Shown: positions 11,601 through 33,858 of the stretch, one piece after another | How positions within the stretch are numbered: position 1 is the stretch's first letter | How the letters are laid out: each line of letters begins with the position of its first letter | Origin: Coturnix japonica | Taxonomy: Eukaryota; Chordata; Aves; Galliformes; Phasianidae | Direction: 5' to 3' | Length of the DNA stretch: 64,000 nucleotides | Assembly (NCBI RefSeq): GCF_001577835.2 | Contig: NC_029529.1 | Coordinates: forward strand, 8,434,157-8,498,156 | Translations under genes and position numbers: made by a program | The notes under the pieces: generated by a model | What the model saw: the letters and a program-made list of their open reading frames with translations, nothing else | Databases searched by the model: none | Told to the model about the DNA's origin: nothing

Positions 11601-14600
11601 GAAACTTAAAGATGAGTCTTGTAACAAAACATTCAGTGCATACAAGAAGTGGGGAGAAGGAGGTGGTTAGGTGCTGGTGTAGCCACCTCTGATCCCCATT
11701 GTCTCTGAGATAAATGAAATTAGATAAAATGAAAAAAGTACATCACCATGTGTGTATTCTTATGAGATAGCTGTGATGTGGTGAGTTGTGGGATAGCTTT
11801 AAGAGCTCCCTCATTTCTCTGTACAGGACACGGATCTGGTGCCAAGTGACATAGCAGCTGGTTTGATTCTGCTCCATCAAGAGCAAGATAAAATGGAAAG
11901 CTGCCCCAAAGAGCCGGAAGAAGTTCTGTGTCACTCTCCATCATCTCTTGTGGTAAGGCAGGGCTGTGTTAGCATCTGGTGTAGCTACTCTGGGAGTTGG
12001 TGACAGAGCAAATTGAAACGTAGTTCTTTGTGCAGATATTGGGGTTGTGTTTGTTTTTACAGAATTAAACACTCAGCACGTATTCACTGATACCAGGAGT
12101 GCTTCTGTTCCATGAAATTTATCAGTGAGGGATGTTAAGCACAAAAAGGAGTAATTTTATACAGTTGGTCATTTTTGCAGAGATGTGAGAGAAAGTGAAC
12201 AGGGAGAAGAATGTATTTAGTACTGTTTGTGAAGGACTGAAAAGCTGGTCTTGTAGCACTGTCTGTCTAAACTGTGTTTGGTACATAAATCCAGACAAGA
12301 TGAAAAACAGACAGTTGGGGATGATGGGTTACAGTTTGCTAATTGATTTTGCTGTGCCTAGAACACCTTTGTAAATTGTTCTTTCTTCTTTTGGCCTGTG
12401 TTACACAAAAGTGTATCCAAGTGTATTTCTATCCAATTCCTTTGAAATCTGAGCAATGTGGAGCCATTCTTAAAATAGCCCTGTCAGGGATATCTGCTAC
12501 AGACTCTTTAGCCATTTCGAGCTTATCAGTATGTAAGTATTGGAAGGATATAGTTTAATGAGAGATTTTCAAGATTCTTGAGTTCTGTAGCTACAGAAAC
12601 ACTGTTTTCCTGGAATATGAGTTGCTGCCTTTAATTTCTTTTAGATCCTGACGTTTCCTGTTCTGATAGTACCTTAATTTTCAGTAGTTTGTGTTTGGGC
12701 TTTATTCTGGGGTTGCCTAACACACTTTTCTTCCTCTCCCTCCCTCTTCTTCTTTCCCCATGTCCTTGCAGGCTGATGATTTGGATATTGAACTGGAGAA
12801 TGCTGCTCACTATATGCTGTTTGCTGCAGCTGCCTATGGCTGGCCCTACTACATATACACCAACCCATTCACTGCGCTCTGTAAGCTCAATGGTGACTGG
12901 TAGGTTGAATCAAGAGCTTAAAAGATTTGCAGCTCTAACTACATTTTCTTAATAATTAAGGTTAAATCATTTAACCTGCTGAAATATAAATGGCTTGGAA
13001 ATCACATCATGCAATGCGTAAAACATTAGATAATTCTGTAGAGAATTTGTTTTAAATTTACTTTTGCTTGTTTCTATTTTTTGTCACTGGAATTTGGTCT
13101 TAATTCTTTTCTTACTGACTTGTTTGCAGTGGGTGATGGTCCTGTAGCAGTGGTGTCTTGCCAGTCCTGTAACTGGAAATGTGGCGTTCTGCTCAGGCAA
13201 AAGCACCCTGTGGGCAGGGTTAGCATTTTGTACAGACTAATAGTACTGGAGGGAATTAGATGAGTTTTAGATTCCCAGCAGAAATCATTTTGCAAACGTA
13301 GTTGAATTTAATTCCTGAAAGGAAAGCTACAGAATTTAAACATGAAAGCTTTTCTGTTCTGTGTTTGTTAGTTGCAGAAGTAGACCAGAAGATTGTGATA
13401 TAACTGGAAGTGATCGTCGTAACTTTCACTTTGGATCCATCCTAAGAATAACAGGACTGCAGTACAGAGACTTCATTCATATCAGCTTTCACAACAAAGT
13501 AAGCAATCTGAACAGGCATTGAGCAAGAAAGCCTTAGTGATGATAGGCGAACTGTTAGGTCACAGCTTACACTGTGATTGAGCCCTTGGGGAAGGGCTGT
13601 GGCTGCCCCAGGAGCACAGGGGATTGTTTGCAGCTGTGCTCCCCAGCTGACCAGAAGGGGAGGACTCAGGGTGGACCCCTCCCTCCTCCTCCTCTCCGTG
13701 TCAGATAAAGGCTGGGCACTGAAGGGAAGGGCATTTCTTGGGCTTAGGCTGCTTCCTGGAAGGAGTGCTGCATAGCTAGAGATCTCCTTCACCAACTGGG
13801 TGAGTTCAGCTCCTCTTTTTTATATGGCTACCAGCCTACCTGCATGTGCTTTAGCTGGTATCACCAAAAATGTGCCAGAAGCAGTTTGGCTGCTTTGTGA
13901 GCAGAACTGTGTTGAGTCAGTGAAAGCAGAGGGTGAAGTTTGTAGTTTGCCTTCAACATTTATAAAATAGAAAATATAAAAAACAAGTGAAAACATTTTT
14001 CGCTGCTATAAGGGCACTTATGAGAACTTAATAGTTCAGCTTCTGTCCACAGTACAAGAAATTCAGTAGGAGGGCTTTCAGAAGGTGAGAACAAATCCTT
14101 ACGTTTCTGAGAAGCTGATGTCTTTACTGAATGTATTTTTTCCTCTGCAGATATATGAGATTCCTTTTTTTGTTGCTTTGGATCACAAAAAAGAAGCTAT
14201 TGTGGTTGCAGTGAGAGGAACGTTGTCTTTTGAGGTATTGTCCATCTAATGTGTGTAATTGGCTTTATATGTATGGGTGAACTCCCAGTACCTAGAGGAA
14301 ATGATAAGCTGTAAGCCCTCCTGTCTTTGGATGGGCATTATTCCTTTGCTTCTAGAATAGAGTGTGGAGGGAAGATAGTGGTGATTCTTTGGTACTGTGA
14401 CTGAAGGTGTATTTGTAACATGTGTTTGCAGCTTGGAGATAGTTGCTGAAATTGTGATTGTGATTTCTGTGTGTGTTTGTTTGGGTGATGTTCTATGGTC
14501 AGCTGTATTTGGCTGCTTGCAGTCTTGGTGATTCCCTGTGGGAATGTGAATTGTAGAATAAATAAGGTTGGAAGAGACCTCTAAGATCATTTAGTCCAAC

Positions 14601-17600
14601 TCCCCACCTACACCAATATTGCCCACTAAGCCATGCCCCTACATACCACGTCCACCCTTAAACGCCTCCAGGGACTGTCCACCACTTTCCTGGGCAGACT
14701 GTGCCCATGTCTGATCGCTCTTTCTGAGAATTCTTCCTAATCTCCAGTATCTGAAAGTATAAGTAGAGCATGAGCTGTGAAACCCCACAGAGTGGTCTGA
14801 TTAAAGCTGTTTTGTTTGCAGGATATTCTCACTGATCTGTCAGCAGACTGTGAAGACCTGACTCTGGAAGATGTTCTAGAGAATGGCTTTGTGCATAAGG
14901 TGTGTGCAGTCTGTGGTTGTTCAGAATTCATCTCGTGCAATAAGAAGACTAACTTAATTCTTGGGATCCTTTAATTAAATTGGATGAGTATTCTTATGGT
15001 GTAGATTGCACAAACTATCTGAGTGGTTTGGTTGTTGTGTCACATGCATCCTGGCAGTTTGTACACCTGTTGTCTGACCTCATGTCCTTACTAAATACTA
15101 GGAAAGCTTTTTAACCGTTATGTACAAGACCACTCGGTTGTGGAATGCTCTCTGTCAGAGCATGCTAAAAGGGGAGGCTGGTTTTCAAGGAAAGGGTTGT
15201 TCTATGTTGGTGTTGATTTTAAGTGCACATCTGTTGCTCTTCAGATTAGACAATATCTTTGTCTTCTAACTTAAGTTGTTGTCTTGCAGGGAATTACTCA
15301 GGCTGCAAATTACATCTATCAAAAGCTAATAAATGATGGAATCTTAAACCAGGCTTTCACAATTGCTCCAGTAAGTCACCTTCCAGATGATTTGGTTTGT
15401 CAGTAAAGTTGTGCATCCTTTTCTGCATCTCAGTCTTCTCTTTCTGTCTGTAGGAATACAAACTTGTGATAGTTGGTCACAGTTTGGGTGGTGGAACAGC
15501 TTCTGTATTGGCAATCATGCTCAGGAACTCCTTCCCAACGTTAAAATGTTACGCCTTTTCTCCTCCAGGAGGACTTCTAAGGTAAGTATGAGACTTTTGT
15601 TATTTGATTCTCTAAGTGTGGATTTTTATGAGTGCAGTGTGCAGGCTGTTGTTTGTCACTGGTGAAAAAGCACAGCTAACGGTGGTTGAACATGTTGAAG
15701 AATCTCGTTCAGTATCTGCAAGTTTGCTCTCTCCAATTGTGTTATGTGTTCTTTGTGTTTGCTGTAGTTTCCATGGAAGTAAATAGGGGATGTTGCTAAA
15801 TAATTTTGCTTGGCCGTATTAAGTTTGTTTATATGTTCTCCGGTAGAATTGTATTTGCTCCACCTTGAATTACAGTTGGGTTCCTTAGGGAATGTGTAAA
15901 TGTTTCAGAAACAAGTGGCTCACCTGAGCAGGCTGCCTCAGCCTGAGCTACACACAGTGAGGAGCAGCACGGCTCTGTCCCCTGGAGGCCTGCTGCAGAA
16001 CTGACTGCAAGAGCTGCAGTTTTTCTTGCTGCATACCATTATTTATTACTGAATGGTGATGATCACAGTAAAACTGAATCATGTGTCTTTTCTTTAAGCA
16101 AAGCACTTGCAGAGTACTCCAAGCGCTTCATTATTTCGATCATCCTTGGAAAGGACCTTGTTGCAAGGTGAGATGGAAATGTTTTTAAATGATTTTTTTT
16201 TAAATTATTATTATTAATTTATAAGTTAGATTTCATAAAATAGGAGGCTTTTCTGAGTTCTCTATGTGTTTGAACAGGTTAAGCATGCCCAACATGGAGG
16301 ACTTAAAGAGAAGAATAGTGAGAATTGTGGCAAACTGCAACAGACCCAAGGTAACTAAGTGCAGTTTGTGGTTAGAAGTCAGTGGAGTTGTTAGCTCAGT
16401 TAAGACCTGGCATTAAAGCATTGACACATGGGGTATGGTTTGGCTTTTAATGATGCCAGTTGCATGAATTTCTGGAACGTGATATTAATGGTATCTGTGG
16501 TAGCCTGTTACCTTAGAAAGTTGTTTTGTTGGAAGTCAGGAAACAGCAAGGCCTGGTAGAAAATAGTGCACAATGTTCAAGACCTGAACTGATTTGTTTG
16601 CTAGCATAAAGGAAACTGTTTAAAAAAAATAAATCAATAGATTTACTTTCATTAGAAACTGTTTAGTATCAGGAAGTAAATTAGTGGTTTTATTTAAAAT
16701 TTTCCCTTCAGATTTAACTTGGAATGTAAATATTTCACCTTTACAGTGCTCATTGCTTACCTCTTCTCCTTACTGCTGGTTAGAAACAGAACTTTGAGGA
16801 GTGGTTTAAGGATTGTAAACAGCCATCTCTTCTCACCTGCTGTTAAATCTGTGGACTACAATGATTTCATTGTAGTCACTGGAATAGGAGTCATGTAGAG
16901 AGTCTGGATGGCAGCTGACAGTTAGAAGTTGTGGGTGCAAGAAAGTTAAATCTGCACAGGACCATTTACCTCGATAAAATGTTAATGTTTTCCTTAGCGT
17001 TCATATTGGATTGCGTTCAGTACTGGTGAAGTAATGTTGGGAAAATTCAGTAAGGAAATATTATCAAACGGAACTTTTGACAAGTGTGTGCATAAGTTTC
17101 ATGTGTAGTTTGTGCAAAGCACACAGCTAGAGTAAGTCACTTGAAAAGATGCTGTGCCTCAGTTTAGCTGTTTTTCTGTCTGAATTCAGTACCAGATTTT
17201 GTTGCGTGGCTGTTGGTATGAAGTATTTGGAGGAGACCCAGATAACTTCCCAACTGAGCTGGATGGTAGGAACGACGATGCACTGACGCAGCCCCTCCTA
17301 GCTGAGGAAAGCTTAATGGTTCATCGGTCACCTTCATACAACGCCCTTGATGGAGAATCACACTTGAATTCACCACCGCAGTACCCTCATCTGTATCTTC
17401 CTGGAAGGATTATCCATATTGTAGAAGAATCCAGTTCTAGGAGGTAGGTAGAATAATGAATACCACTATCCCATCTTCCTACAATCTACTTCAAGCTGCT
17501 TCTCACTTTCTACTATGTTTCTAGTTCTGCTTCTTATCCTCCATATCCAATGCACTGATTACTACAAATTGTCCAGTTTTTGTGGTGTCCTTGTTTTTTT

Positions 17601-18294
17601 CCTTTCCTTCTTCTGCACCTCCTTTTCTTTCTGCTTGTCTCTGTTTGTGTGTGCCCATGTTGGTGTGAAGATGCTGGTTTAGCTCTGGCATGCTGCAGTT
17701 CCCACACAGCACTGCAGATGCTGCTGTCTTACATCCTGGTAGTGGTGAAGCTGACAGCACAGCCATATAGGTGCTGCTTGTAGTACTTGCCCAGCAGAGC
17801 TGGAGGGGTCAATTTGCAGCAGTAACCTGCTGCTGTTCAGCCTCTAGATCCCTGCCCCTTGCTTGCTACGAGCTTGAAGTGCTGGAGGGGTGTTTTACTG
17901 AAGGGAAAGGTGATGTGTTGGTGTTTTGTTTTGTAGGGTTTTTGGTGTTTCTTTTTTTAATTCAAGGCTACCTGTAACACCCCTCAGATCTGACTTGGTG
18001 GGCTTTGAGTGGCAGCATTTCCATCTGCCTACTAAGGGGCAGCAGGATAGCTCCTTGAAGCCGCCTTCCCCACTTCCCTGATTACAGTGGCTCCATGTTG
18101 TCTTTGTGTTTGTGTTTTTTAGGTTGTGCTCTTCAGACATTAAATACTCTGCAAACTGGTCAAATGAAACAGTCTTCAGCAGCATTTTAATAAGTCCCAA
18201 GATGATAACAGACCACATGCCCGATGTTGTGCTCAATGCTCTCAACAGTTTGTCTCAAGAACACAGATCTTGTATTTCTTGTCGAACAAAATAA
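8680..18294 (+). CDS. DAGLB: Diacylglycerol lipase beta, complete, 15 coding exons
   Basis: DAGLB is a membrane serine lipase that cuts sn-1 of diacylglycerol to make the endocannabinoid 2-arachidonoylglycerol. Coding exons: 8680-8774, 9084-9235, 10732-10906, 11212-11473, 11827-11952, 12772-12899, 13372-13498, 14151-14234, 14822-14899, 15290-15370, 15454-15581, 16099-16167, 16278-16350, 17190-17443, 18123-18294. These sum to 2004 nt, an intact frame of 667 aa (human 672). Start [17 protein letters not shown] matches the family. Four hydrophobic helices lie within about residues 32-160. A Cys-rich CCC stretch follows in exon 4, then the lipase-3 fold. The nucleophile is Ser446 in GHSLGGG (exon 11), Asp498 lies in LGKD (exon 12), and His642 in TDHMPD (exon 15) is the likely third triad residue. 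All three are offset by +3 from the human positions I recall. The C terminus ends CISCRTK, shorter than my memory of human. DAGLA is excluded by length. Confidence 0.98.
8901..9017. repeat. TTTGG-rich degenerate minisatellite in DAGLB intron 1
   Basis: About 117 bp built from repeated 'tttggatta', 'tttggtttgg' and 'tttgaatt' units. It fills over a third of the 309-bp intron 1 (8775-9083). On the plus, transcribed strand it is strongly T/G-biased. Confidence 0.85.
9545..9574. repeat. Exact 15-bp tandem duplication
   Basis: The unit 'gatagtgctcaacct' occurs twice in direct succession in DAGLB intron 2. Identical copies suggest a recent slippage event. Confidence 0.9.
14551..14755 (-). mobile_element. 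CR1 LINE 3'-end fragment in DAGLB intron 8
   Basis: The plus strand shows the reversed CR1 tail in order: 'aaggttggaagagacctct', 'gatcatttagtccaac', 'gcccactaagccatgcccct', 'cgcctccagggactg', 'cactttcctgggcag' and 'ctttctgagaattcttcctaa'. This is clearer and longer than the other two CR1 pieces here. It is 5'-truncated and ends about 65 bp before the exon 9 acceptor (exon 9 starts 14822). Confidence 0.9.
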
Positions 18295-19375
18295 TTGAAC
18301 AGAATGTGGTACGTAGCTCAGAAGAGAGAAGTGCTTTAAACAAGAATGAAAAATGCAGCTTTGAGGTATTCAGGATACATTCCACTTCCATAGAGTGGAT
18401 TTCAGTACTTTTCTCATCTTGTGTGTAATGAACAAGAGGTTTTGGTGCCCTTGTCTCTGCAGTGATCTCAACAACATTATGATGGGTGAAGCGCATATTC
18501 TGCATTGATGCTGAAGCTTGAGCTTTTCCAAAAGTGGAGCAGTATACAAGTGCTAGCCAAGCTGCTGCAAGCTGTCACCAGAGAGCTGAGCCTTCAGCTG
18601 AACAATTGACTAAGGTGAGGGTGAGAGGCCAGCTTGTCAGCGCAGAGCCCTGTCAGGCAGGTTTAAAAAAAATCCAGTTCTGCTTCCAAGTCGCTTCATT
18701 CCACTGCTCACGGGTGTCCTGCACCCTGTTAAAGGTGCTGTAATGAAAGCGGTGCCACAGTGCACGAGTTGGATGCAGCTGAGCGGCAAGAGGAGGTGAG
18801 TGAGGGACTGCCTGCAGTCAGGGCCAGTCTGCAGCGTGGGTGTGTGAAGGCAGGCCCTACCACTGTGGTGGTTTTCTGTTTTGTTTTTAATCAGGCAGTT
18901 CTGGTTGCACTGTTTTATCTTAAGGGTGTGTAGCATCCCTGGTGGAGGTGGTGGGAGTCGTGTTAAGTGCTGCTTGGGTTTACATGTGCAATATTCTTAA
19001 TCTACCTGGCTTTTGTATTTGTTGACCCATGGGGCTACTTTCTATTAATTTTAAACTGGACTGATACTTTATTTAATGAGGAAAAACAAGTGTTCACGCT
19101 TCATCTTCACCGTGATAGTCACTGGCTCTAATGAAAACAGTAATTTGTAATTCTGCAGAAAACATATATATTTGTACAGTGGTTTTAAAAGAGTGTGGCT
19201 TGTTTCTAGTGTGTGAGTACTTGAACAACTTTTTGTTTAAGTCAAGAGCGTTTCTTTCTTATTAAAAGAAATTGCAAGAAATAAGTAACCATATGACATG
19301 GTTGAGAACAGCCGTGCGATGTTCTTGCTGTGATACTTAATGTGGAAGAAAAAATAAAACCTGCTCTAAAGAACT
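18295..19375 (+). other. DAGLB: DAGLB 3' untranslated region
   Basis: Runs from the TAA at 18292-18294 to about 20 nt beyond the AATAAA at 19353-19358. No conserved ORF or repeat was recognised inside it. Confidence 0.75.
19353..19358 (+). terminator. DAGLB: DAGLB poly(A) signal
   Basis: Canonical AATAAA about 1.06 kb after the stop codon, and the first good signal after the coding region. It faces the convergent RAC1 3' end about 580 bp further on. Confidence 0.75.
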
Positions 19376-19915
19376 TGTTTCCTTATCTTCAAGTTTTCTC
19401 GGCATGAGACAAAAAGTAATGGTTGCTTGCTGGTAGTGCAGCGAGCTGAGTTGCCCTCCTGGGGCAGGGCTGCTGCTTCCTTCCTTGCTGAGCTGGAGCA
19501 TCCACAGGCACAAAGGTACGGGACCACAGGTAAATGTAAATGGCTGAACTCTGAGAGCATTAACTACTCACTAGAGTGGAGCCACCCTTCTATATTCTTT
19601 CAAAAACACCCAAAGCTTTAGAGAAAAAAATATCAACTTTTCATATAGCAAGCTGAATAACTTTTGTTCTGTGCATTTTTCCCCTGGTTCTCACAATCTT
19701 TAAAGCACTGTGGCATGAGTAGCAACTCAAATGATTGTGCAGGGCTGCTGAAGAAGTGGGGGTAAGTACTGCGTTTAGTTCTGGTTTGTAACATCAGAGC
19801 ATCACTGAAAGTGCCTGTAGTTATTCAGCACAAATAGCCTGAGCACCCACATAGCCCAAGTTGCTGCTTGTGCATAGAGCTACAAGCAGGAGAAAGCTTG
19901 CTCAAAGACTCAACA
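19376..19915. other. Intergenic spacer between convergent DAGLB and RAC1 3' ends
   Basis: About 540 bp separating the two predicted poly(A) regions. I see no gene, repeat element or CpG block here. Confidence 0.6.
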
Positions 19916-19936
19916 CTCCCACATGTGATTCAAGGA

Positions 19937-19942
19937 TTTATT
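19937..19942 (-). terminator. RAC1: RAC1 distal poly(A) signal
   Basis: TTTATT on the plus strand, so AATAAA on the transcribed strand, about 1.45 kb after the RAC1 stop. It is the first AATAAA met in that direction and would give an mRNA of roughly 2.3 kb. Confidence 0.7.
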
Positions 19943-20948
19943 AAGTCATACATGCAAAACATACTGCTAATTGCATTAGCAAAAGATCAATGTAAAAACT
20001 TCACAATTTTGCAACTTTTAAGTTTTGCTTTAGTGGTCGAAAGGGTGTAGTTCAACACTGTATTCCTGCCAGCTGAGGATGTACAGAACATTAGCACTAG
20101 TTTACAGAACCTCACAGACCCGAGTTACCGTTACTCAATCTATGCTGCACATGGACATGGAGGTGACAAAGAACACTCGTTTGCATTAGTAATGTTACAG
20201 TGTTGGGGATATCTGGCAAATAGTGACATCTGAGAAGGTTCATAGATTATAGAGGTCTAAAATATAAAAATTACTAAGATGTGTAAAGCTGCTTCACATG
20301 ATTTTTACACCTAGTTAATAGACTAAAAGCTCCTCAGAAAGCATAACTTACTGGGTTAGAAATAACAGGAACAGAAGAAGGCTATGCTTGATCATTCTAC
20401 TTTACTAAAAAAAAAAAAAAAGAATTCTATAATCAGAAAGGTTTTAAAATACAAGCTCTATTGCTCAGTAAGAAGAGATTCTACAAGAAAAGCATTTACT
20501 ACACAACATGTGGGAATGACTGTTCAAAACTAGCTAAATGAATGCCCTACATGAACGTCAAAGGAACTTACCTATGAACACCAACCTCTCTTCCACTACT
20601 GCACGCCTGGGGAAGCAGTCACCAATTTTAACCTTAAGTAGAGTTGACTCAATTTCAACTACTCTGGCAGTGTAGTGTAAATTGATCTGTATACAGTGTC
20701 AAAATACTGTCTGGCACTATCAGTTGATCCAAGCCAATGTTTCATCACAACACAATGCTGTCAAAAGGACTAAACACACTTCAATAAGAACAGTTTTTGT
20801 TTTTTAAATCACAGCAGCAAGAACTAGATTGCAACCAAGCCCTTACCAATGATAAAGCGTTTTACACTGTGACTCGAGGTTGTCAGTCATTGTCAGTGAC
20901 TTGGGTTCAATATACAATGCTATGCAATGACCCTGGGTTGAGAAAACA

Positions 20949-20954
20949 TTTAAT
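20949..20954 (-). terminator. RAC1: RAC1 candidate proximal poly(A) signal
   Basis: ATTAAA on the minus strand (plus-strand tttaat), about 440 nt after the stop codon. Use of this site would give an mRNA of roughly 1.2 kb. Mammalian RAC1 is known to make a short and a long transcript by alternative polyadenylation. Confidence 0.5.
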
Positions 20955-21391
20955 AATAAAATGCTGGACTGCAGTGTTTTGCTAATTACGCGGTTCAGTT
21001 ACTGTGAAAAACTAGAAAGTGTTTTTGCATTTCTTAACAGAAATTAGAGTCATCTTCAAGAAGAATCTTTAAAAAACAGTTTAGTGCTTCGTGTTCGTTC
21101 CTAGCACAACAATGCAACTTAGTTCAGCAGATAGTTTGGCAACACTTAAGTAATTGAGCAAGAATAAGATTTTAAAAATAAGGCTTTATATAGGTTTGTC
21201 TTTTAGGATTTTGCTTTTAGTAGAATGAAAAGGAACTTTCGTACTTCAAACAAATGAAACCATGGAATTATTGATCGGTTCAAAAATTTATGGAAGAGAA
21301 CTAATTTATAATAGACAAACTTGGCATTGAATGTGAATGCTCCATTGTTCTGAGCAAAGCACAGGGTTTGGAGGGGTGGGGGAGGGTGACT

Positions 21392-31977
<10,586 letters not shown>

Positions 31978-33633
31978 CGCGGCTGCGGAGCGGGGCGGGG
32001 CGTGGAGCGCCGCTCGATAAAGCAGCCGGCGGCGGAGCGCGTCTCAGTCGCTCCGCAGCGTGTCGCGGCCGCCTCCGCCCTGAGCCTGCGAGCGGGGACG
32101 AGGCAGCGGCCACCACCCAGGGCGGGGAGAGAACTGCGGGAAACAGGAAGCGGCCGCTCCGCTCACATCCGGCCGGGCTCCGCGCTGCCGCTCCGCCTCC
32201 GGGCCCGCTCCGGCCGCCCCGCCCTCCCGGGACACGCTGCGGCGCCGCCGCCCGGTTCCTCCGCCCGTCGGGGTCGGGCCGGGCTTCCCCGCAGCGCTGC
32301 GACACGGGCCGGTCCCGGTCCCTTCTGCTTTTTGCCGTCGTTGACTCGCACGGAGCCGCACAGAATCGCGCTGTCACGCAGCGGTGCTGCCGGGCCGGGC
32401 GGTAGCTCGGTGTGCCCGCACACCGGGATGCAGAACCCCGCCATCCCGCCCTGCCCGGCTCACTGCTATCGCATGGCCACAAAGCTCACAGCAAACGCTC
32501 CTTTGGACACCATTTTGTTATCCCTGCCTTCAACGCTCCTCAGGCCGGTCTGCCACGAGGCTGTTGTGCACAAACCGATGCACGACATTGTACGAAACGT
32601 GTCAGTGTGGAATTAGGTTCGCTGTACAGATTTACCGATGTAACTCGAGTTAAGGCCAACCTGTGGCACTCACTGTGTGCCACCACGGACAGATGCCCGT
32701 TTCCCCTCAGGCCGGTCCCTCTCGCTCCATGTGCCAGCACAGAGCGCAGCCAGAAGCCTCCTTCCATCGGCAGATCCTCCTGCTGCCCTCTCTCCCCCTG
32801 CCATGCTGTGACATTCATTCAATCTGCCGGCAGGTTTTAGCCCAGATCAGTGCACAGCCAGCTTCCCCAGGTGGGGCAGCCTGGACCACGCGTACCGGGG
32901 CTGCCAGGCTGCACAGAGCCCTGGGTTTCTTTTTTACCCTAAGGAAACCATTTATTTCCTGTAACTGTTGAAGTAAAAGTTGAGCAGATCAGGCCCAATG
33001 GCCCCAGGAGCCTTTTCCTTTCCACAGTTGCTGTTATTCTCCTTGGAAGACGCTGCTGGTTGGACTGATGCACACATTCACCATTCTCCTTGTGTTGCCA
33101 TCCATCAAAGGAAGCACGAGGAAGAGACCCGAGCAGTCACTGCTTGTGCTGAGTGACCATTCACTGCAATCAACAGAGGTGCCATCCCAGGGATTTATCC
33201 AGTGATTCATCTCCTATTCATTTCAGAACATGTCTAAATTATTTGGAAACTATCAAATGAAACCTCGTCGGTGGACAGAGCATCCCACAATATTTATTCT
33301 CTTTCCTTTGGAGGGCAATGATAATTCTCAGATATTTCATGTCAGTGTCTATCTCTGAAAAGAGAAAGGCTGTTTTTATAAAACCTGTATGTCCACGTTC
33401 CCCCGTACAGATGGAAGCTGAAACGATTCGTCATTCAGGCTGAATATCCTTAAAGCCCAGACTGCTCTGCCAATGACTTGGCAGCCCCGGGAGCTGCAGA
33501 AGGGAGCTGTGGGCAGTGGCACGGCGCTCCTGCTGCTCTTGGCTGCTGCAGCCGCTTCTGGGGCCTTTCAGATACCACACAGAAATAGAGCAGACGTGAA
33601 CGCTGTCTGATTCATGTCAGGGTCCTGAGGAGA

Positions 33634-33858
33634 TCAGAGCATGGAAAGATTCAAGTGACATGTAGAAGTACTTCTCCTTTCCCCACCTCCCAGTTCCTCC
33701 GCCATTTCTTTCTTACCCACATGGAGGACTGGAATTTGTTTCATGAAAAAGAATCGCAATGAAATCATCATTACAAAACAACATAGAATGACAAGGATGA
33801 AAGCCATTGTGGAGGAAACATTGATATGAGCACAAATGGCATCAATGATCCTGTCATG
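33634..33858 (-). other. Exon-like minus-strand ORF encoding one membrane segment, unrecognised
   Basis: On the minus strand an acceptor-like tract ending TTTCATGACAG precedes an open frame reading IIDAICAHINVSSTM, then a hydrophobic run around FILVILCCFVMMISL. A basic juxtamembrane stretch and a polar tail follow, ending HLNLSML-stop at 33634-33636. This is the layout of a last exon of a single-pass protein, with a possible N-glycosylation site (NVSS) just before the helix. I do not recognise a family. The open frame extends further upstream to 34131 without other support. It may be chance; a GTAAGA inside it could also serve as a donor. Confidence 0.22.

Larger units (their letters stand above)
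19915..21391 (-). other. RAC1: RAC1 3' untranslated region
   Basis: Transcribed leftwards from the stop at 21394-21392 to about 20 nt past the distal AATAAA. AT-rich on the whole, with an A-run near 20405 on the plus strand. Its length is close to the long 3'UTR known for mammalian RAC1. Confidence 0.7.
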
